A DNA stretch of 64,000 nucleotides from Photobacterium chitinilyticum (lineage in GTDB: Bacteria > Pseudomonadota > Gammaproteobacteria > Enterobacterales > Vibrionaceae): positions 1 to 64,000 of the forward strand of contig NZ_RJLM01000017.1 in the NCBI RefSeq assembly GCF_004104355.1. The letters are read 5' to 3'. This document shows positions 28,983 through 42,881 of this stretch, piece after piece. The position numbers and the translations under genes were made by a program. Position 1 is the stretch's first letter. The number at the start of each line of letters is the position of its first letter. The notes under the pieces are model-generated. The model ran no database searches. It was not told the DNA's origin and saw nothing but the letters and a program-made list of their open reading frames with translations.

Positions 28983-30536
28983 ATGAGCGAAGTGAAACAG
29001 GCCGAGGATGTAGCGCTACCAAGCGGAGCCGACTACCTTCGCAATATTCTCCGGGCACCGGTCTACGAAGTGGCGCAAGTCACTCCGTTACAGACAATGA
29101 ACCGCCTTGCAGCAAGGCTTGGCAACAGCGTCCAGCTGAAACGGGAAGACCGCCAGCCGGTCCACTCGTTCAAACTGCGCGGTGCCTATACCATGATGGC
29201 CCAGCTGACCAACACGCAGCGCCAGGCCGGCGTCATTGCCGCATCGGCCGGCAATCATGCCCAGGGTCTGGCTCTGTCAGGCAAGCACCTCGGGGTCAGT
29301 ACCACTATTGTGATGCCGCGTACCACACCGGATATCAAGGTTGATGCGGTAAAAAGCTTTGGCGGCAACGTGGTACTGCACGGCGGTAACTTTGACGAAG
29401 CCAAAGTCCATGCCGAGAAACTTGCGGATCAGCATGGCTATACCTTTATTCCTCCGTTCGATCACCCGGCAGTCATTGCCGGGCAGGGTACCATCGGAAT
29501 TGAGCTGGTCCAGCAAAATGGCCATCTCAACTATGTATTTGTACCTGTCGGAGGGGGCGGCCTGGCGGCTGGCGTCTCCGTGCTACTGAAACAGCTCTTG
29601 CCGGAGATCAAGGTCATCGGTGTCGAGGCGGAAGACTCGGCCTGCCTCAAGGCGGCACTTGATGCCGGTGAGCCAGTCACGCTGGATCAGGTGGGTATGT
29701 TCGCCGATGGGGTAGCAGTAAAGCGGATCGGAGAAGAAACGTTCCGTCTATGCCAGCAATATATCGATGATGTGATCACTGTCAGCAGTGATGAAATCTG
29801 CTCTGCAGTCAAAGACATCTTTGAAGATACACGTGCCATTGCCGAACCCTCCGGGGCCCTTTCCCTGGCCGGGCTGAAAAAATATGCCGAAGATCACCAG
29901 CTGCAGGACCAACAACTAGCGGCTATCCTTTCGGGTGCCAACCTGAACTTTCATGGATTGCGCTATGTCTCGGAGCGCTGCGAACTCGGTGAAAAGCGGG
30001 AAGGGCTACTGGCAGTCACTATCCCTGAGAGACCGGGAGCATTTCTGGATTTCTGCCATATCATCGGCGGACGGGCCGTTACGGAGTTTAACTACCGCTA
30101 CAACGACGACACACTGGCAAATGTTTTTGTCGGTGTACGCCTCATGCAGGGGCAGGAAGAGCTGGAAGGAATTATCCAAGACCTTCGTAAGGGCGGTTAT
30201 CCGGTGGTTGATCTGTCTGACGATGAGATGGCCAAGGTCCATGTCCGTTATATGATTGGTGGCCGGCCATCAAAACCTCTCAAAGAAAGGCTGTATAGCT
30301 TTGAATTTCCCGAGTACCCCGGGGCCTTGCTGAACTTTTTGAGCACACTCGGCACGCACTGGAATATCAGTTTGTTTAACTACCGCAACCATGGGGCAGA
30401 CTACGGCCGTGTGCTGTGCGGGTTTGAACTGGAAGAGCAAGACTTGCTGTCATTCACCAGCCACTTGCGTGAACTGGGTTATCAATGGAAGGATGAAACG
30501 GATAACCCCGCCTATAAATTCTTCCTGGCCCAGTAA
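28983..30536 (+). CDS. ilvA: threonine ammonia-lyase, biosynthetic IlvA
   Basis: PLP-dependent deamination of threonine to 2-ketobutyrate, the first committed step to isoleucine. The 517-residue protein has the PLP lysine in HSFKLRGAYTMM near residue 62, the phosphate-binding GGGGLAAG loop, and two C-terminal ACT-like regulatory domains (from about 330) that bind isoleucine and valine. I chose the ATG at 28983, which has a GGAAGGA site; longer readings overlap ilvD in another frame. A terminator follows. Confidence 0.97.
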   Translation: MSEVKQAEDVALPSGADYLRNILRAPVYEVAQVTPLQTMNRLAARLGNSVQLKREDRQPVHSFKLRGAYTMMAQLTNTQRQAGVIAASAGNHAQGLALSGKHLGVSTTIVMPRTTPDIKVDAVKSFGGNVVLHGGNFDEAKVHAEKLADQHGYTFIPPFDHPAVIAGQGTIGIELVQQNGHLNYVFVPVGGGGLAAGVSVLLKQLLPEIKVIGVEAEDSACLKAALDAGEPVTLDQVGMFADGVAVKRIGEETFRLCQQYIDDVITVSSDEICSAVKDIFEDTRAIAEPSGALSLAGLKKYAEDHQLQDQQLAAILSGANLNFHGLRYVSERCELGEKREGLLAVTIPERPGAFLDFCHIIGGRAVTEFNYRYNDDTLANVFVGVRLMQGQEELEGIIQDLRKGGYPVVDLSDDEMAKVHVRYMIGGRPSKPLKERLYSFEFPEYPGALLNFLSTLGTHWNISLFNYRNHGADYGRVLCGFELEEQDLLSFTSHLRELGYQWKDETDNPAYKFFLAQ

Positions 30537-30585
30537 CAGCACAGTGCGATTACAGTACTACCGACAACGTACTAACAACTCAAAT

Positions 30586-30610
30586 AGCAGCCTTTTGGCT
30601 GCTTTTTTTT
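30586..30610 (+). terminator. terminator of the ilvGMEDA operon
   Basis: AGCAGCC, loop TTTT, GGCTGCT, then a run of eight T. It also lies 16 bases after the stop of the convergent XRE gene. Confidence 0.93.
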
Positions 30611-30625
30611 ACCTTTTAATTGTAA

Positions 30626-30985
30626 TTATTTTACTGAATACAAATGTTCGATATAACAGCTTACCAAGCCAATATGATGGGCGATAAGTTTACTCCTCAA
30701 AGGCTCCGGTACCTTGGAGAACAGCTCAACCAAGTGCTGACTCTGATCGTGTTGCTCGACAGAGTGCGGGATCTTCTCCTCGTCTATAAACCAGGTCAAT
30801 GGTCGCCCGGTGATCTCCGCAATCTTCATAAGGGTTGTCACCCTCGGCTCGGTTTTCCCTGACTCCAGGTCAAGGTAGGTTTGCCTTGCGATATCAAGGC
30901 GCTTAGCCATTGCAACCTGCGAAATCTCTTTCCACTCTCTGGCATCTCGAACTCGCGCCGCAATGTGTGGTTTTGAGCTTTGCAT
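30626..30985 (-). CDS. XRE-family DNA-binding regulator, copy 1
   Basis: A 119-residue Cro/C1-type regulator. The helix-turn-helix spans about residues 8-62 and includes ISQVAMAKRLDIARQTYLDL; the remaining half is helical with no recognised domain. A GGTGG ribosome site lies six bases before the ATG, and a TATAAT -10 (minus strand, 31003-31008) sits close by, giving a very short leader. It is clearly paralogous to the gene at 31236: ARQTYLDLE.GKTEP and RPLTWF are shared. Target and signal are unknown. Confidence 0.88.
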   Translation of the reverse strand: MQSSKPHIAARVRDAREWKEISQVAMAKRLDIARQTYLDLESGKTEPRVTTLMKIAEITGRPLTWFIDEEKIPHSVEQHDQSQHLVELFSKVPEPLRSKLIAHHIGLVSCYIEHLYSVK

Positions 30986-31168
30986 TTAGCCACCATCTGT
31001 TAATTATAACCCCAGCCAACCTTTCTCTCAGACAACGACAAAAAGTTGTAATTGCAGGAAAAAAACGTCAAAGAGCGAGAAATTATCTAACAGAATTGCA
31101 TAAGTTCACTACAGACCTCGTTAAAGTGTGACCCTACACCGTCAATGTCGAGCAAAGCAGGCAACTAA

Positions 31169-31189
31169 AAACACCAATGTAGAACATTG
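31169..31189 (-). terminator. weak terminator after XRE copy 2
   Basis: On the minus strand, CAATGT-TCT-ACATTG is followed by GTGTTTTTAG. The stem is only six pairs, but its position 47 bases after the gene stop fits a transcript end. The rest of 30986-31235 holds only the copy 1 promoter. Confidence 0.5.
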
Positions 31190-31235
31190 CATACACACGT
31201 TAGGTACAGTAATCAAATGCGTATTGAGCTGGTGC

Positions 31236-31613
31236 TTACTTGTCTTTCTGAGTAAGAGCTCTGGTGTACTCCGCCATAAAGCCGGCTAAGTTGATACTTT
31301 GCTGAAGAATAACATTCCTGGCCGAATGGGGAAGACGGCTAAAATACTGTAACAAACGATCTATTTCCTCTTTGTACTCACTTTCTAAGATTTCTATCCC
31401 TTCGTCACCATAAACAAACCAGGTTAAAGGACGTTCAGTGATTTCCGAAATCTCGGACAACAACCTGACTTTGGGCTCAGTCTTGCCGGTTTCCAAATCC
31501 AGATATGTCTGGCGAGCGACGTGCAACTGCTGCGCCATATGGACCTGAGTAAGTCCTTTCCACTCTCGCGCTTCCTTAATTCGCGCAGCAATTTTCTCTT
31601 TGGGATCTGTCAT
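31236..31613 (-). CDS. XRE-family DNA-binding regulator, copy 2
   Basis: A 125-residue Cro/C1-type regulator, the paralogue of copy 1 about 250 bases downstream of it on the same strand. The helix-turn-helix is at about 8-62 (LTQVHMAQQLHVARQTYLDL), then GKTEPKVRLLSEISEITERP and LTWFVYGDE. The C-terminal half has an acidic helix and differs more between copies than the HTH half. I chose the ATG at 31613 (MTDPKEK), with a GGAGG site six bases upstream. Function is unknown. Confidence 0.88.
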   Translation of the reverse strand: MTDPKEKIAARIKEAREWKGLTQVHMAQQLHVARQTYLDLETGKTEPKVRLLSEISEITERPLTWFVYGDEGIEILESEYKEEIDRLLQYFSRLPHSARNVILQQSINLAGFMAEYTRALTQKDK

Positions 31614-31852
31614 GTCTAACCTCCAATACAAAATTCAATGAAGACTGCCTAGCTTTCAATCCTAGGGATGCATAACATAAGCCAACTCTACAAATGGAAA
31701 AATAAACAATAAAAATCAATAAATTAAAAAAACAACCATTAATATTATTCTTATTTTGAGTCGCAGTTCGTTACCACTCTGAACATTTTTCCTATTTCGC
31801 AATAAAACTCGTCATTCATGTCTAGAGAGTAGCTTCTCCACTGCTCAAAAAC
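31614..31852. other. A/T-rich intergenic region, XRE copy 2 promoter side
   Basis: About 240 bases upstream of XRE copy 2 and downstream of glmS, notably A/T-rich at 31690-31760. It should contain the copy 2 promoter, but I cannot assign -35 and -10 elements with confidence. No coding potential is seen. Confidence 0.4.
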
Positions 31853-31884
31853 GAGAAAAGGCGCCGGAGTCGGCGCCTTTTCTC
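31853..31884 (-). terminator. glmS terminator
   Basis: GAGAAAAGGCGCC pairs with GGCGCCTTTTCTC, a 13-base perfect stem with a small central loop. On the minus strand it is followed by GTTTTTG. It lies 25 bases after the glmS stop. Confidence 0.9.
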
Positions 31885-31909
31885 ATAATTGAGAATCTCT
31901 GGAGCTTAA

Positions 31910-33745
31910 CTACTCAACCGTAACAGCCTTCGCCAGGTTACGAGGCTGATCGACATCGGTACCCTTGATTAATGCAACATGGTAAGACAGCAGCTGCATC
32001 GGAACGGTATAGAAAATAGGAGCAATAATGTCATCGACGCGCGGCATTGTGATGATCTTCATTCCTTCACAAGCTTCAAAGCCCGCTTCGCTATCAGCAA
32101 ACACGTAAAGCAAACCACCACGGGCACGAACTTCCTCAATATTTGACTTCAGCTTCTCAAGCAAATCATTGGTTGGTGCCACGACGATAACCGGCATATC
32201 GGCATCAATCAGTGCCAACGGGCCGTGTTTCAGCTCGCCAGCGGCATAGGCTTCAGCGTGAATGTAAGAGATTTCTTTCAGCTTCAGGGACGCTTCCACC
32301 GCAATCGGGTAAAACTCACCGCGGCCAAGGAACAAAGCATGCTGCTTATCGGCAAAATCTTCAGCCAACTGCTCAATCGGCTTGTCGAATGCCAATGCTT
32401 TTTCCACTTGTGTCGGTAATTGATGCAGAGAATCAACAATTTCCTTCTCTTTCGCTGCATCAATCAGACCTTTTTCCTTGCCCAGCGCGGTCACGAACAT
32501 CAGCAAGGTAACCAGCTGGGTGGTAAAGGCTTTAGTCGATGCGACACCGATCTCGGTACCGGCACGGGTCATAAACGCCAGATCTGATTCGCGAACCAGC
32601 GATGAACCGGCAACATTACAGATGGTCATTGCCGACATATAGCCTTTTTCTTTAGCCAGACGAAGAGCGGCTAGGGTGTCTGCCGTCTCACCCGACTGAG
32701 ACAGGGTGATCAGCAGGCTATTAGGACGCGTCACAAACTTGCGGTAGCGGAATTCAGAGGCGATCTCGACATCACAGCTTACACCTGCCATCGCTTCGAA
32801 CCAGTAACGTGCGACCATGCCGGCATTGTAGGAGGTACCGCAGGCAACAATCTGTACATGCTCGACATTTTCCAAAATATCGGTTGCACCATTGCCGATA
32901 CTTTCAACAATCACAGAGTCACTGCCAATACGGCCTTCCATGGTGTTGATTAGCGCACTAGGCTGCTCATAGATTTCTTTCTGCATGTAGTGGCGGTACT
33001 GCCCTTTGTCCGCGGCATCCTGCTGCAGGTTTGACTCGTGGATTTCACGCGCGACCGGCTGACCATCGATATCAAAGATGTTCACTTCACGACGGGTAAT
33101 TTCAGCAACATCACCTTCTTCAAGGAACATAAAACGGCGGGTTACATTCAGCAAAGCTAGCTGATCGGAAGCCAGGAAGTTCTCGCCGACACCCAGGCCA
33201 ATTACCAGCGGGCTACCAGAGCGCGCAACCACAACACGTTCAGGATCGCGGCGATCCATCACGACCGTACCGTAAGCGCCTTCCAGCTGAGCGGCTGTTT
33301 TCTGTACCGCTTCCAGCAGTGTTGCCGCCGTACGTAGCTCCCACTCCACCAAGTGAGCAATCACTTCGGTATCGGTCTGCGAGACAAAAGCGTAGCCACG
33401 TCCAGTCAGCAGCTCTCGTAGCTCTTCGTGGTTTTCAATAATACCATTGTGTACCAATGCAATATTGTCACCAGACATATGCGGGTGGGCATTAACTTCA
33501 GACGGCTCACCATGAGTCGCCCAACGCGTATGCGCAATACCGGTACCACCGGTAATAGATGAACTCTCTACAGCGTCGGCCAGTTCCTGTACTTTTCCCA
33601 AGCGACGTACGCGCGTTAGGTTACTGTCGCCATCAATGACCGCCACACCCGCAGAGTCATAACCACGGTATTCAAGGCGACGCAGGCCTTCGACTAAAAT
33701 TTCGGCAACATCACGCTGTGCTACTGCACCAACAATCCCACACAT
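31910..33745 (-). CDS. glmS: glutamine--fructose-6-phosphate aminotransferase GlmS
   Basis: Isomerising synthesis of glucosamine-6-phosphate, the entry step to UDP-GlcNAc. At 611 residues it is full length. The N-terminal class II glutaminase begins [12 protein letters not shown] with catalytic Cys2, and has RWATHGEP. Two SIS sugar-isomerase domains follow (about 290 onward), with [29 protein letters not shown] and the conserved C-terminus [11 protein letters not shown]. The order glmU - DeoR regulator - glmS suggests dedicated regulation. Confidence 0.98.
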   Translation of the reverse strand: MCGIVGAVAQRDVAEILVEGLRRLEYRGYDSAGVAVIDGDSNLTRVRRLGKVQELADAVESSSITGGTGIAHTRWATHGEPSEVNAHPHMSGDNIALVHNGIIENHEELRELLTGRGYAFVSQTDTEVIAHLVEWELRTAATLLEAVQKTAAQLEGAYGTVVMDRRDPERVVVARSGSPLVIGLGVGENFLASDQLALLNVTRRFMFLEEGDVAEITRREVNIFDIDGQPVAREIHESNLQQDAADKGQYRHYMQKEIYEQPSALINTMEGRIGSDSVIVESIGNGATDILENVEHVQIVACGTSYNAGMVARYWFEAMAGVSCDVEIASEFRYRKFVTRPNSLLITLSQSGETADTLAALRLAKEKGYMSAMTICNVAGSSLVRESDLAFMTRAGTEIGVASTKAFTTQLVTLLMFVTALGKEKGLIDAAKEKEIVDSLHQLPTQVEKALAFDKPIEQLAEDFADKQHALFLGRGEFYPIAVEASLKLKEISYIHAEAYAAGELKHGPLALIDADMPVIVVAPTNDLLEKLKSNIEEVRARGGLLYVFADSEAGFEACEGMKIITMPRVDDIIAPIFYTVPMQLLSYHVALIKGTDVDQPRNLAKAVTVE

Positions 33746-33766
33746 AGCTCTATCTCTCTTAAAGTT

Positions 33767-34534
33767 TTATTCTGATACCGTACAGATCACCTGTACGCCA
33801 TGCTGTTCAATCTGTTGTTTCGCCTCGTCACTCAGGCCGTCGTCGGTGATCAAGGTACTGATATTCTTCCAAGGCAACTCGAGGTTGGGGATCTTGCGCC
33901 CAACCTTGCTGGATTCGACCATCACAACGACCTCCCTGGATACCTCTGCCATTACCCGGCTCAGCCCGATCAGTTCGTTAAACGTCGTGGTACCACGTGC
34001 AATATCAATGCCGTCGGCCCCGATAAACAACTGGTCAAAGTCATAGGAACGCAGCACCGATTCCGCAACTTGGCCCTGAAACGCTTCTGAATGCGGATCC
34101 CAGGTTCCGCCCGTCATCAGCAATGTCGGCTCATCTTCCAATTCATTCAGGGCGTTGGCGACACTCAGCGAGTTGGTCATCACAATTAGCCCTTGCTTAC
34201 CGCCCAGCAGACCAATCAGGCTGGCTGTGGTGCTACCGCTATCAATGATGATCCGGTTATGGTCACGGATCCGGGCAGCCGCCGCTTTGGCAATCGCTAA
34301 CTTACGAACCGAAACATTCTCTTCTACCTCGCTGACCATTTCAGACGGCATCGCAATCGCCCCGCCGTAACGGCGTAGCAATAAGCCATTTTTTTCCAAG
34401 GCTGCGAGATCTTTACGGATGGTTACTTCGGAGGTGGCAAAAAACTTAGCCAGTTGATCAACGCTGACTTCACCCTTTTCATTGACCATAGAGACAATGG
34501 CATGACGGCGTTGCTGAGTATTTCGCTTCGACAT
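33767..34534 (-). CDS. DeoR/GlpR-family transcription regulator beside glmS
   Basis: A 255-residue DeoR-family protein. The N-terminal winged helix has the family signature VSVDQLAKFFATSEVTIRKDL near residues 19-39. The C-terminal sugar-phosphate sensor domain contains IDSGSTTASLIGLL and LFIGADGID. These regulators usually respond to phosphosugars. It sits between glmU and glmS, 21 bases before glmS, so it may sense an amino-sugar phosphate and control glmS; this is inference from context. Confidence 0.9.
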   Translation of the reverse strand: MSKRNTQQRRHAIVSMVNEKGEVSVDQLAKFFATSEVTIRKDLAALEKNGLLLRRYGGAIAMPSEMVSEVEENVSVRKLAIAKAAAARIRDHNRIIIDSGSTTASLIGLLGGKQGLIVMTNSLSVANALNELEDEPTLLMTGGTWDPHSEAFQGQVAESVLRSYDFDQLFIGADGIDIARGTTTFNELIGLSRVMAEVSREVVVMVESSKVGRKIPNLELPWKNISTLITDDGLSDEAKQQIEQHGVQVICTVSE

Positions 34535-34664
34535 AAATTACGAACTGACACTTTAAAGTTTCGATTTGAAAGAAATGGTAGCAGATCAAAACTTTCTTGA
34601 TCAAGACTGTGCAATTAATTTTTTATAAAAAAGAAGCGAGAGGCGGGAAGAATAAGGTGGAGAT

Positions 34665-34692
34665 AAAAAAGGCAAGGGGAGCCCCTGCCTTT
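34665..34692 (-). terminator. glmU terminator
   Basis: Interrupted stem AGGCA-A-GGGG / CCCC-TGCCT with an AG loop; on the minus strand it is followed by six T. It lies 23 bases after the glmU stop, separating it from the DeoR gene. Confidence 0.85.
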
Positions 34693-34714
34693 GCCTATCA
34701 AAAAGTAACAGGCG

Positions 34715-36076
34715 TTACTTTTGTTTTACCGGTCGTTTCCAGCCTTTAATTGTACGGGCTGGAGCGCGAGTGATCACCAACTCACCTTCACCGATGTCAC
34801 GGTTGATAGTCGCGCCGGCACCAATCGTCGCCCCTTTGGCAACCTTAACAGGCGCTATCAGCTGGGTATCAGAACCAATGAAGACATCGTCTTCAATTTC
34901 GGTCTTGAACTTGTTGGCACCATCGTAGTTGCAGGTAATCGTACCCGCACCAATATTGACACGATCGCCAATGTCAGCATCACCCAGGTACGTCAGGTGG
35001 TTGGCCTTGGAGCCTTTACCCAGACGTGCCTTCTTCATTTCAACAAAGTTACCCACGTGAGAATCACCCACCAGCTCGGCACCAGGGCGCAGGCGAGTAA
35101 ACGGACCGACAGTACACTCTTCACCGACAGTCGCGCCTTCAATAACGCTGTACGGGCGGATAATGGTATTGTCATCAATCTCGCAGTCTTTTAGCACGCA
35201 GCCTGCACCAATCACGACGTTATCGCCCAACGATACAGAGCCTTCCATGATCACGTTAACGTCAATCTCAACGTCTGTACCACACTGCAGTTCACCGCGC
35301 AGATCAAAGCGCGCCGGATCCCGCAGCATCACGCCCTGCTCAAGCAGACGTTCGGCCTGCATAGCCTGATAGGCCCGTTCCAGTCTCGCCAGCTGAATGC
35401 GGTTGTTCACCCCTTCAACTTCAATGGCCTTCACCGGGTGTACTGCTTCAACGGCACGGCCTTCATTATGGGCAATCTCAATAATATCCGTCAGGTAGTA
35501 TTCACCTTGGGCGTTGTCATTTTTTAGCGCAGCCAGCCAGCGCTTCAGATCACCGCCGTTGGCAACCATAACCCCGGTATTGATCTCCTTGATTAGCTTC
35601 TGCTCTTCAGTCGCATCTTTCTGTTCGACAATCGCGACCACTGGGCCATTACGGCGAACGATACGGCCATAGCCAGTCGGCTCGTCCAGTACGACTGTAA
35701 GCAGCGCAATACCGCCATCCGGCTGCGCATCAAGAAGGTTAGTCAGGGTATCAGCACTGATCAGCGGCACATCGCCGTACAGGATCAGTACCTTCTCGTT
35801 ATCGGCAAGGTCCGGGCAGGCCTGGTTCACCGCATGGCCGGTACCCAGCTGCTCCGCCTGCAATACCCAGTTGACCGGCTCTTCGGCCAGCACTGCTTTC
35901 ATCTGGTCGCCACCGTGGCCATAGACCAGGTGAATATTCTCCGCGCCCAGCCCACCGCAGGTATCAATCACATGCTTGGCCATTGGCTTGCCTGCCAGAG
36001 TATGCAGCACCTTAGGTAAATTGGAGTACATGCGGGTTCCTTTGCCCGCAGCCAGGATCACAGCACTAAAGCTCAT
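34715..36076 (-). CDS. glmU: bifunctional UDP-GlcNAc pyrophosphorylase / GlcN-1-P acetyltransferase
   Basis: Makes UDP-N-acetylglucosamine for peptidoglycan and LPS from glucosamine-1-phosphate. The 453-residue protein has an N-terminal uridylyltransferase opening [13 protein letters not shown] near residues 3-15 and a C-terminal left-handed beta-helix acetyltransferase (about 230-450), with hexapeptide repeats and the RLRPGAEL and [19 protein letters not shown] active-site segments. An AGAGGGA ribosome site precedes it. The gap to atpC (about 250 bases) holds the atp terminator. Confidence 0.98.
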   Translation of the reverse strand: MSFSAVILAAGKGTRMYSNLPKVLHTLAGKPMAKHVIDTCGGLGAENIHLVYGHGGDQMKAVLAEEPVNWVLQAEQLGTGHAVNQACPDLADNEKVLILYGDVPLISADTLTNLLDAQPDGGIALLTVVLDEPTGYGRIVRRNGPVVAIVEQKDATEEQKLIKEINTGVMVANGGDLKRWLAALKNDNAQGEYYLTDIIEIAHNEGRAVEAVHPVKAIEVEGVNNRIQLARLERAYQAMQAERLLEQGVMLRDPARFDLRGELQCGTDVEIDVNVIMEGSVSLGDNVVIGAGCVLKDCEIDDNTIIRPYSVIEGATVGEECTVGPFTRLRPGAELVGDSHVGNFVEMKKARLGKGSKANHLTYLGDADIGDRVNIGAGTITCNYDGANKFKTEIEDDVFIGSDTQLIAPVKVAKGATIGAGATINRDIGEGELVITRAPARTIKGWKRPVKQK

Positions 36077-36280
36077 GATAGATTATCCCTCTTGATGGAT
36101 ATATAAAAAATCAACTGCCTGCATTGTATCGGTTCGGCTCTGAAGGTTTAAGGGAAATAGAGTATTTTTTGCGAGTAATAACGCCATTCCACCACGGCAG
36201 GCCCATGCCCAACCGCATAACTTTCCCCCGCAGATAGCCCCGCAAGCCATTCACGCAACCAATCAATTACAGCAAGATAT

Positions 36281-36304
36281 AAAAAAAGCGACCCGAGGGT
36301 CGCC
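36281..36304 (-). terminator. terminator of the atp operon
   Basis: GCGACCC pairs with GGGTCGC around a GA loop; the minus strand continues into seven T. It lies 21 bases after the atpC stop. The rest of 36077-36324 shows only the glmU upstream region. Confidence 0.92.
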
Positions 36305-36324
36305 TTTTTGCGTCATGCGCCTGA

Positions 36325-36747
36325 TTAACGCGCTTTTCGCGTCAGCTCGATAACTCGTAGCTGAGCGATTGCTTTAGCCAGGTCACTGGCCGCTTGAGCA
36401 AAGTCGATATCGCCATGCTGATTTTGGATATGCTCCTCAGCCTGACGTTTCGCCTCTTCCGCCTTTGCAGCATCCAAATCTTCACCACGGATTGCAGTGT
36501 CGGCCAGTACAGTCACTGCACTTGGCTGAACTTCCAGCATACCACCAGAAAGATAAATAACTTCTTCCTCGCCATGCTGTTTAGTGATTCGAACCATACC
36601 CGGCGTAATAGCGGTCAGCAGCGGTGCGTGTCCTGCGTGAATACCCAGTTCACCTTCGCTACCGGTCACCTGAATGTTTTCAGCTCGGCCAGAGAACATT
36701 TTTTTCTCTGCGCTTACTACATCCAGATGGAAGGTTATCGCTGCCAT
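36325..36747 (-). CDS. atpC: ATP synthase F1 epsilon subunit
   Basis: The 140-residue rotor-stalk subunit that couples c-ring and gamma rotation and can inhibit ATP hydrolysis through its C-terminal helices. The beta-sandwich domain opens [18 protein letters not shown] and has [16 protein letters not shown]; the helical C-domain is present. Last gene of atpIBEFHAGDC, 17 bases after atpD. Confidence 0.97.
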   Translation of the reverse strand: MAAITFHLDVVSAEKKMFSGRAENIQVTGSEGELGIHAGHAPLLTAITPGMVRITKQHGEEEVIYLSGGMLEVQPSAVTVLADTAIRGEDLDAAKAEEAKRQAEEHIQNQHGDIDFAQAASDLAKAIAQLRVIELTRKAR

Positions 36748-36764
36748 GTCGCCTCCTACTCAGC

Positions 36765-39070
<2,306 letters not shown>

Positions 39071-39114
39071 CGTTACTCTCCGTTAGTAGGTGATCGCAAG
39101 CGATCACCAACCAA

Positions 39115-40656
39115 TTACCAAGTCTGGGTAGCTTTGAAATCGTCAACCAGTTTTACAAACTGAGCTTCAATTTCACCATTCCACGCACCCGTCTCATCAA
39201 CTTGAGATACTAGCTCTGCAAATTGACCTTTGGCATATGAAAGCAACGCAGCTTCGAAATCAGCAAGCTTAGATAGCTCAACATCAGTCAAATAGCCTCT
39301 TTCAGCAGCAAAAATAACCACCGCCTGCTCAAAAACAGACATTGGTGCATACTGCTTCTGCTTCATCAGTTCAGTTACTTTCTGACCGTGATCAAGCTGC
39401 TTCTTAGTTGCTTCATCAAGATCAGACGAGAACTGGGCAAACGCCGCTAGTTCACGGTACTGTGCAAGTGCGGTACGAATACCACCAGACAGTTTCTTGA
39501 TGATCTTGGTCTGAGCAGAACCACCTACACGCGATACAGAGATACCTGGATCAACCGCTGGACGAATACCGGCGTTGAACAACTCTGTCTGTAGGAAGAT
39601 CTGGCCATCAGTGATGGAGATAACGTTAGTCGGTACGAATGCTGATACGTCACCTGCCTGCGTTTCGATAATCGGAAGCGCAGTTAGGGAGCCAGTACGA
39701 CCTTTTACTTCACCGTTAGTGAATTTTTCTACGTAATGCTCGCTAACACGAGATGCACGCTCTAGAAGACGAGAGTGTAAGTAGAAAACATCACCAGGGA
39801 ATGCTTCACGACCCGGTGGGCGCTTAAGCAATAGTGAAATCTGACGGTAAGCAACAGCCTGCTTAGACAGGTCATCATATACGATCAGTGCATCTTCGCC
39901 GCGATCACGGAAGTACTCACCCATTGCACAACCTGCGTATGGCGCAAGGTACTGCAGTGCCGCTGCTTCAGAAGCAGATGCAACAACAACAACGGTGTTT
40001 TCCAGTGCGCCATGCTCTTCAAGCTTACGAACCACGTTCGCAATCGTTGACGCTTTCTGGCCGATAGCAACATAAACAGAGTAAATACCAGAGTTCTTCT
40101 GGTTAATGATCGCATCGATCGCCATCGCTGTTTTACCAGTCTGACGGTCACCGATGATCAGCTCACGCTGACCACGGCCGATAGGGATCATCGAGTCAAC
40201 CGCTTTATAACCAGTTTGTACTGGCTGATCGACTGATTTACGATCGATAACACCCGGTGCAATTACTTCAACAGGAGAGAATGTCTCTGTTTCAATTGGA
40301 CCTTTGCCATCGATAGGCTCACCTAGCGTGTTCACAACACGGCCAAGCAGCGCAGGACCTACTGGTACTTCAAGAATACGACCAGTACCCGTTACTTTCA
40401 TGCCTTCCTGAAGGTTAGCATAAGAGCCCATTACAACCGCACCAACCGAGTCACGCTCAAGGTTAAGTGCTAGTGCAAAACGGCCACCAGGTAATTCAAT
40501 CATTTCACCTTGCATTACGTCAGCAAGGCCATGGATACGAATAATACCGTCGCTTACAGAAACGATAGTACCTTCGTTACGCGCTTCACTTACAACGTTG
40601 AATTTTTCAATACGTTGCTTGATCAGTGCGCTAATTTCCGTGGAATTAAGTTGCAT
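39115..40656 (-). CDS. atpA: ATP synthase F1 alpha subunit
   Basis: Non-catalytic nucleotide-binding subunit of the F1 head. The 513-residue protein begins [20 protein letters not shown], the typical family start, so I use the ATG at 40656 and not one five codons earlier. It has Walker [10 protein letters not shown] near residues 169-177 and the [17 protein letters not shown] signature near 365-380. Confidence 0.97.
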   Translation of the reverse strand: MQLNSTEISALIKQRIEKFNVVSEARNEGTIVSVSDGIIRIHGLADVMQGEMIELPGGRFALALNLERDSVGAVVMGSYANLQEGMKVTGTGRILEVPVGPALLGRVVNTLGEPIDGKGPIETETFSPVEVIAPGVIDRKSVDQPVQTGYKAVDSMIPIGRGQRELIIGDRQTGKTAMAIDAIINQKNSGIYSVYVAIGQKASTIANVVRKLEEHGALENTVVVVASASEAAALQYLAPYAGCAMGEYFRDRGEDALIVYDDLSKQAVAYRQISLLLKRPPGREAFPGDVFYLHSRLLERASRVSEHYVEKFTNGEVKGRTGSLTALPIIETQAGDVSAFVPTNVISITDGQIFLQTELFNAGIRPAVDPGISVSRVGGSAQTKIIKKLSGGIRTALAQYRELAAFAQFSSDLDEATKKQLDHGQKVTELMKQKQYAPMSVFEQAVVIFAAERGYLTDVELSKLADFEAALLSYAKGQFAELVSQVDETGAWNGEIEAQFVKLVDDFKATQTW

Positions 40657-40672
40657 GCTCCAATTCCCCAAA

Positions 40673-41206
40673 TCAAGACTGCAAGGTATCGCTCAGGCGG
40701 TTTAGTTTTCCGCGTACTGAGTTATCGATGACCAAGTCTCCAGCTCTAATCACAACCCCGGCAATCAGGGTCTCGTCTACACTGCAATTCAGCTTAACTT
40801 TACGCTCAAGACGCTGCTCAAGCTTCTCGCTGATAGCGGCAAGTTGACTATCGTCTAGGGTAACCGCAGAGGTTACTTCCGCATCGATAGTTTTTTCATG
40901 TTCATTTTTCAAGAACAAGAACTCGTCACAGACATCAGGGAGCGCTTCAAGGCGTCCATTTTCGGCCATTACTTTCAAAAAGTTCAGGCCGAATTCGTTG
41001 AGTTGCTCGCCGCACACTGAAACAAAAATTTCAGTGAGCTTGTCAGCTGCAAAACCACTGTGCAAGATATCTTGCATAGCTTCATTTTTTGCAACTTCAC
41101 TTGCAAAGGTCAGCATTTCCGCCCATTGGGCCAGCTCACCATTCTCAACCGCAAAATCAAAGGCTGCTTTAGCGTAGGGGCGTGCGATGGTAGTCATATC
41201 CGACAT
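40673..41206 (-). CDS. atpH: ATP synthase F1 delta subunit
   Basis: The 177-residue subunit that joins the peripheral b stalk to the top of the alpha/beta head. The N-terminal helical bundle begins [17 protein letters not shown]; the C-terminal signature [21 protein letters not shown] is split over residues 148-168. Standard position between atpF and atpA. Confidence 0.96.
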   Translation of the reverse strand: MSDMTTIARPYAKAAFDFAVENGELAQWAEMLTFASEVAKNEAMQDILHSGFAADKLTEIFVSVCGEQLNEFGLNFLKVMAENGRLEALPDVCDEFLFLKNEHEKTIDAEVTSAVTLDDSQLAAISEKLEQRLERKVKLNCSVDETLIAGVVIRAGDLVIDNSVRGKLNRLSDTLQS

Positions 41207-41222
41207 GTGCTTGCCCCTTTAA

Positions 41223-41693
41223 TTACAGTTCTGCAGTGACTTTGTTAAGAAGATCTGCATGAGCGTCTTTATCAATAGAACGCTCAAGGATTTTCTCAGC
41301 ACCAATCACAGCTAGAGTTGCAACTTGTTGTCTTAACTCATCACGAGCACGGTTGCGCTCGGATTCGATTTCAGCAAGGCCTTGCGCAAGAATTTTCTCA
41401 CGCTCTGCTTGAGCTTCCGCTTTTGCTTCATCGACGATCTGAGCTTTACGCTTGTTCGCTTGCTCAATGAGCTCGCTCGCAGCGTGTTTTGCTTCTTTCA
41501 ACTGATCAGAAGCATTAGCTTGCGCTAGGTTCAGGTCTTTAGCAGCGCGATCCGCAGCTGCCAAACCGTCGGCAATTTTCGCCTGACGTTCTTCAATCGC
41601 TTCCATCAGTGGTGGCCATACATATTTCATGCAGAACACCACAAATAGGAAAAATGCGATAGCCTGACCCAGCAAAGTTGCATTCATATTCAC
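41223..41693 (-). CDS. atpF: ATP synthase Fo b subunit
   Basis: The 156-residue peripheral stalk. One N-terminal membrane helix (residues about 5-25, [20 protein letters not shown]) is followed by a long charged coiled coil rich in Ala, Glu, Lys and Gln, ending in the delta-binding segment. Two copies form the stator with atpH. Confidence 0.96.
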   Translation of the reverse strand: MNMNATLLGQAIAFFLFVVFCMKYVWPPLMEAIEERQAKIADGLAAADRAAKDLNLAQANASDQLKEAKHAASELIEQANKRKAQIVDEAKAEAQAEREKILAQGLAEIESERNRARDELRQQVATLAVIGAEKILERSIDKDAHADLLNKVTAEL

Positions 41694-41760
41694 AACGCAT
41701 CTCCTTAAAAAGGGTTGCTATGGGTCCATTTGCTATTGATTTTTAAGCAGCTAGGGGGAA

Positions 41761-42063
<303 letters not shown>

Positions 42064-42084
42064 TTAAAAATTTACGAATAATCG

Positions 42085-42876
<792 letters not shown>

Positions 42877-42881
42877 TCATC

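Noticed and set aside
31910-33745. glmS ribozyme upstream of glmS
   Set aside because: That ribozyme is a feature of Gram-positive glmS genes; here the upstream gene is only 21 bases away, leaving no room.
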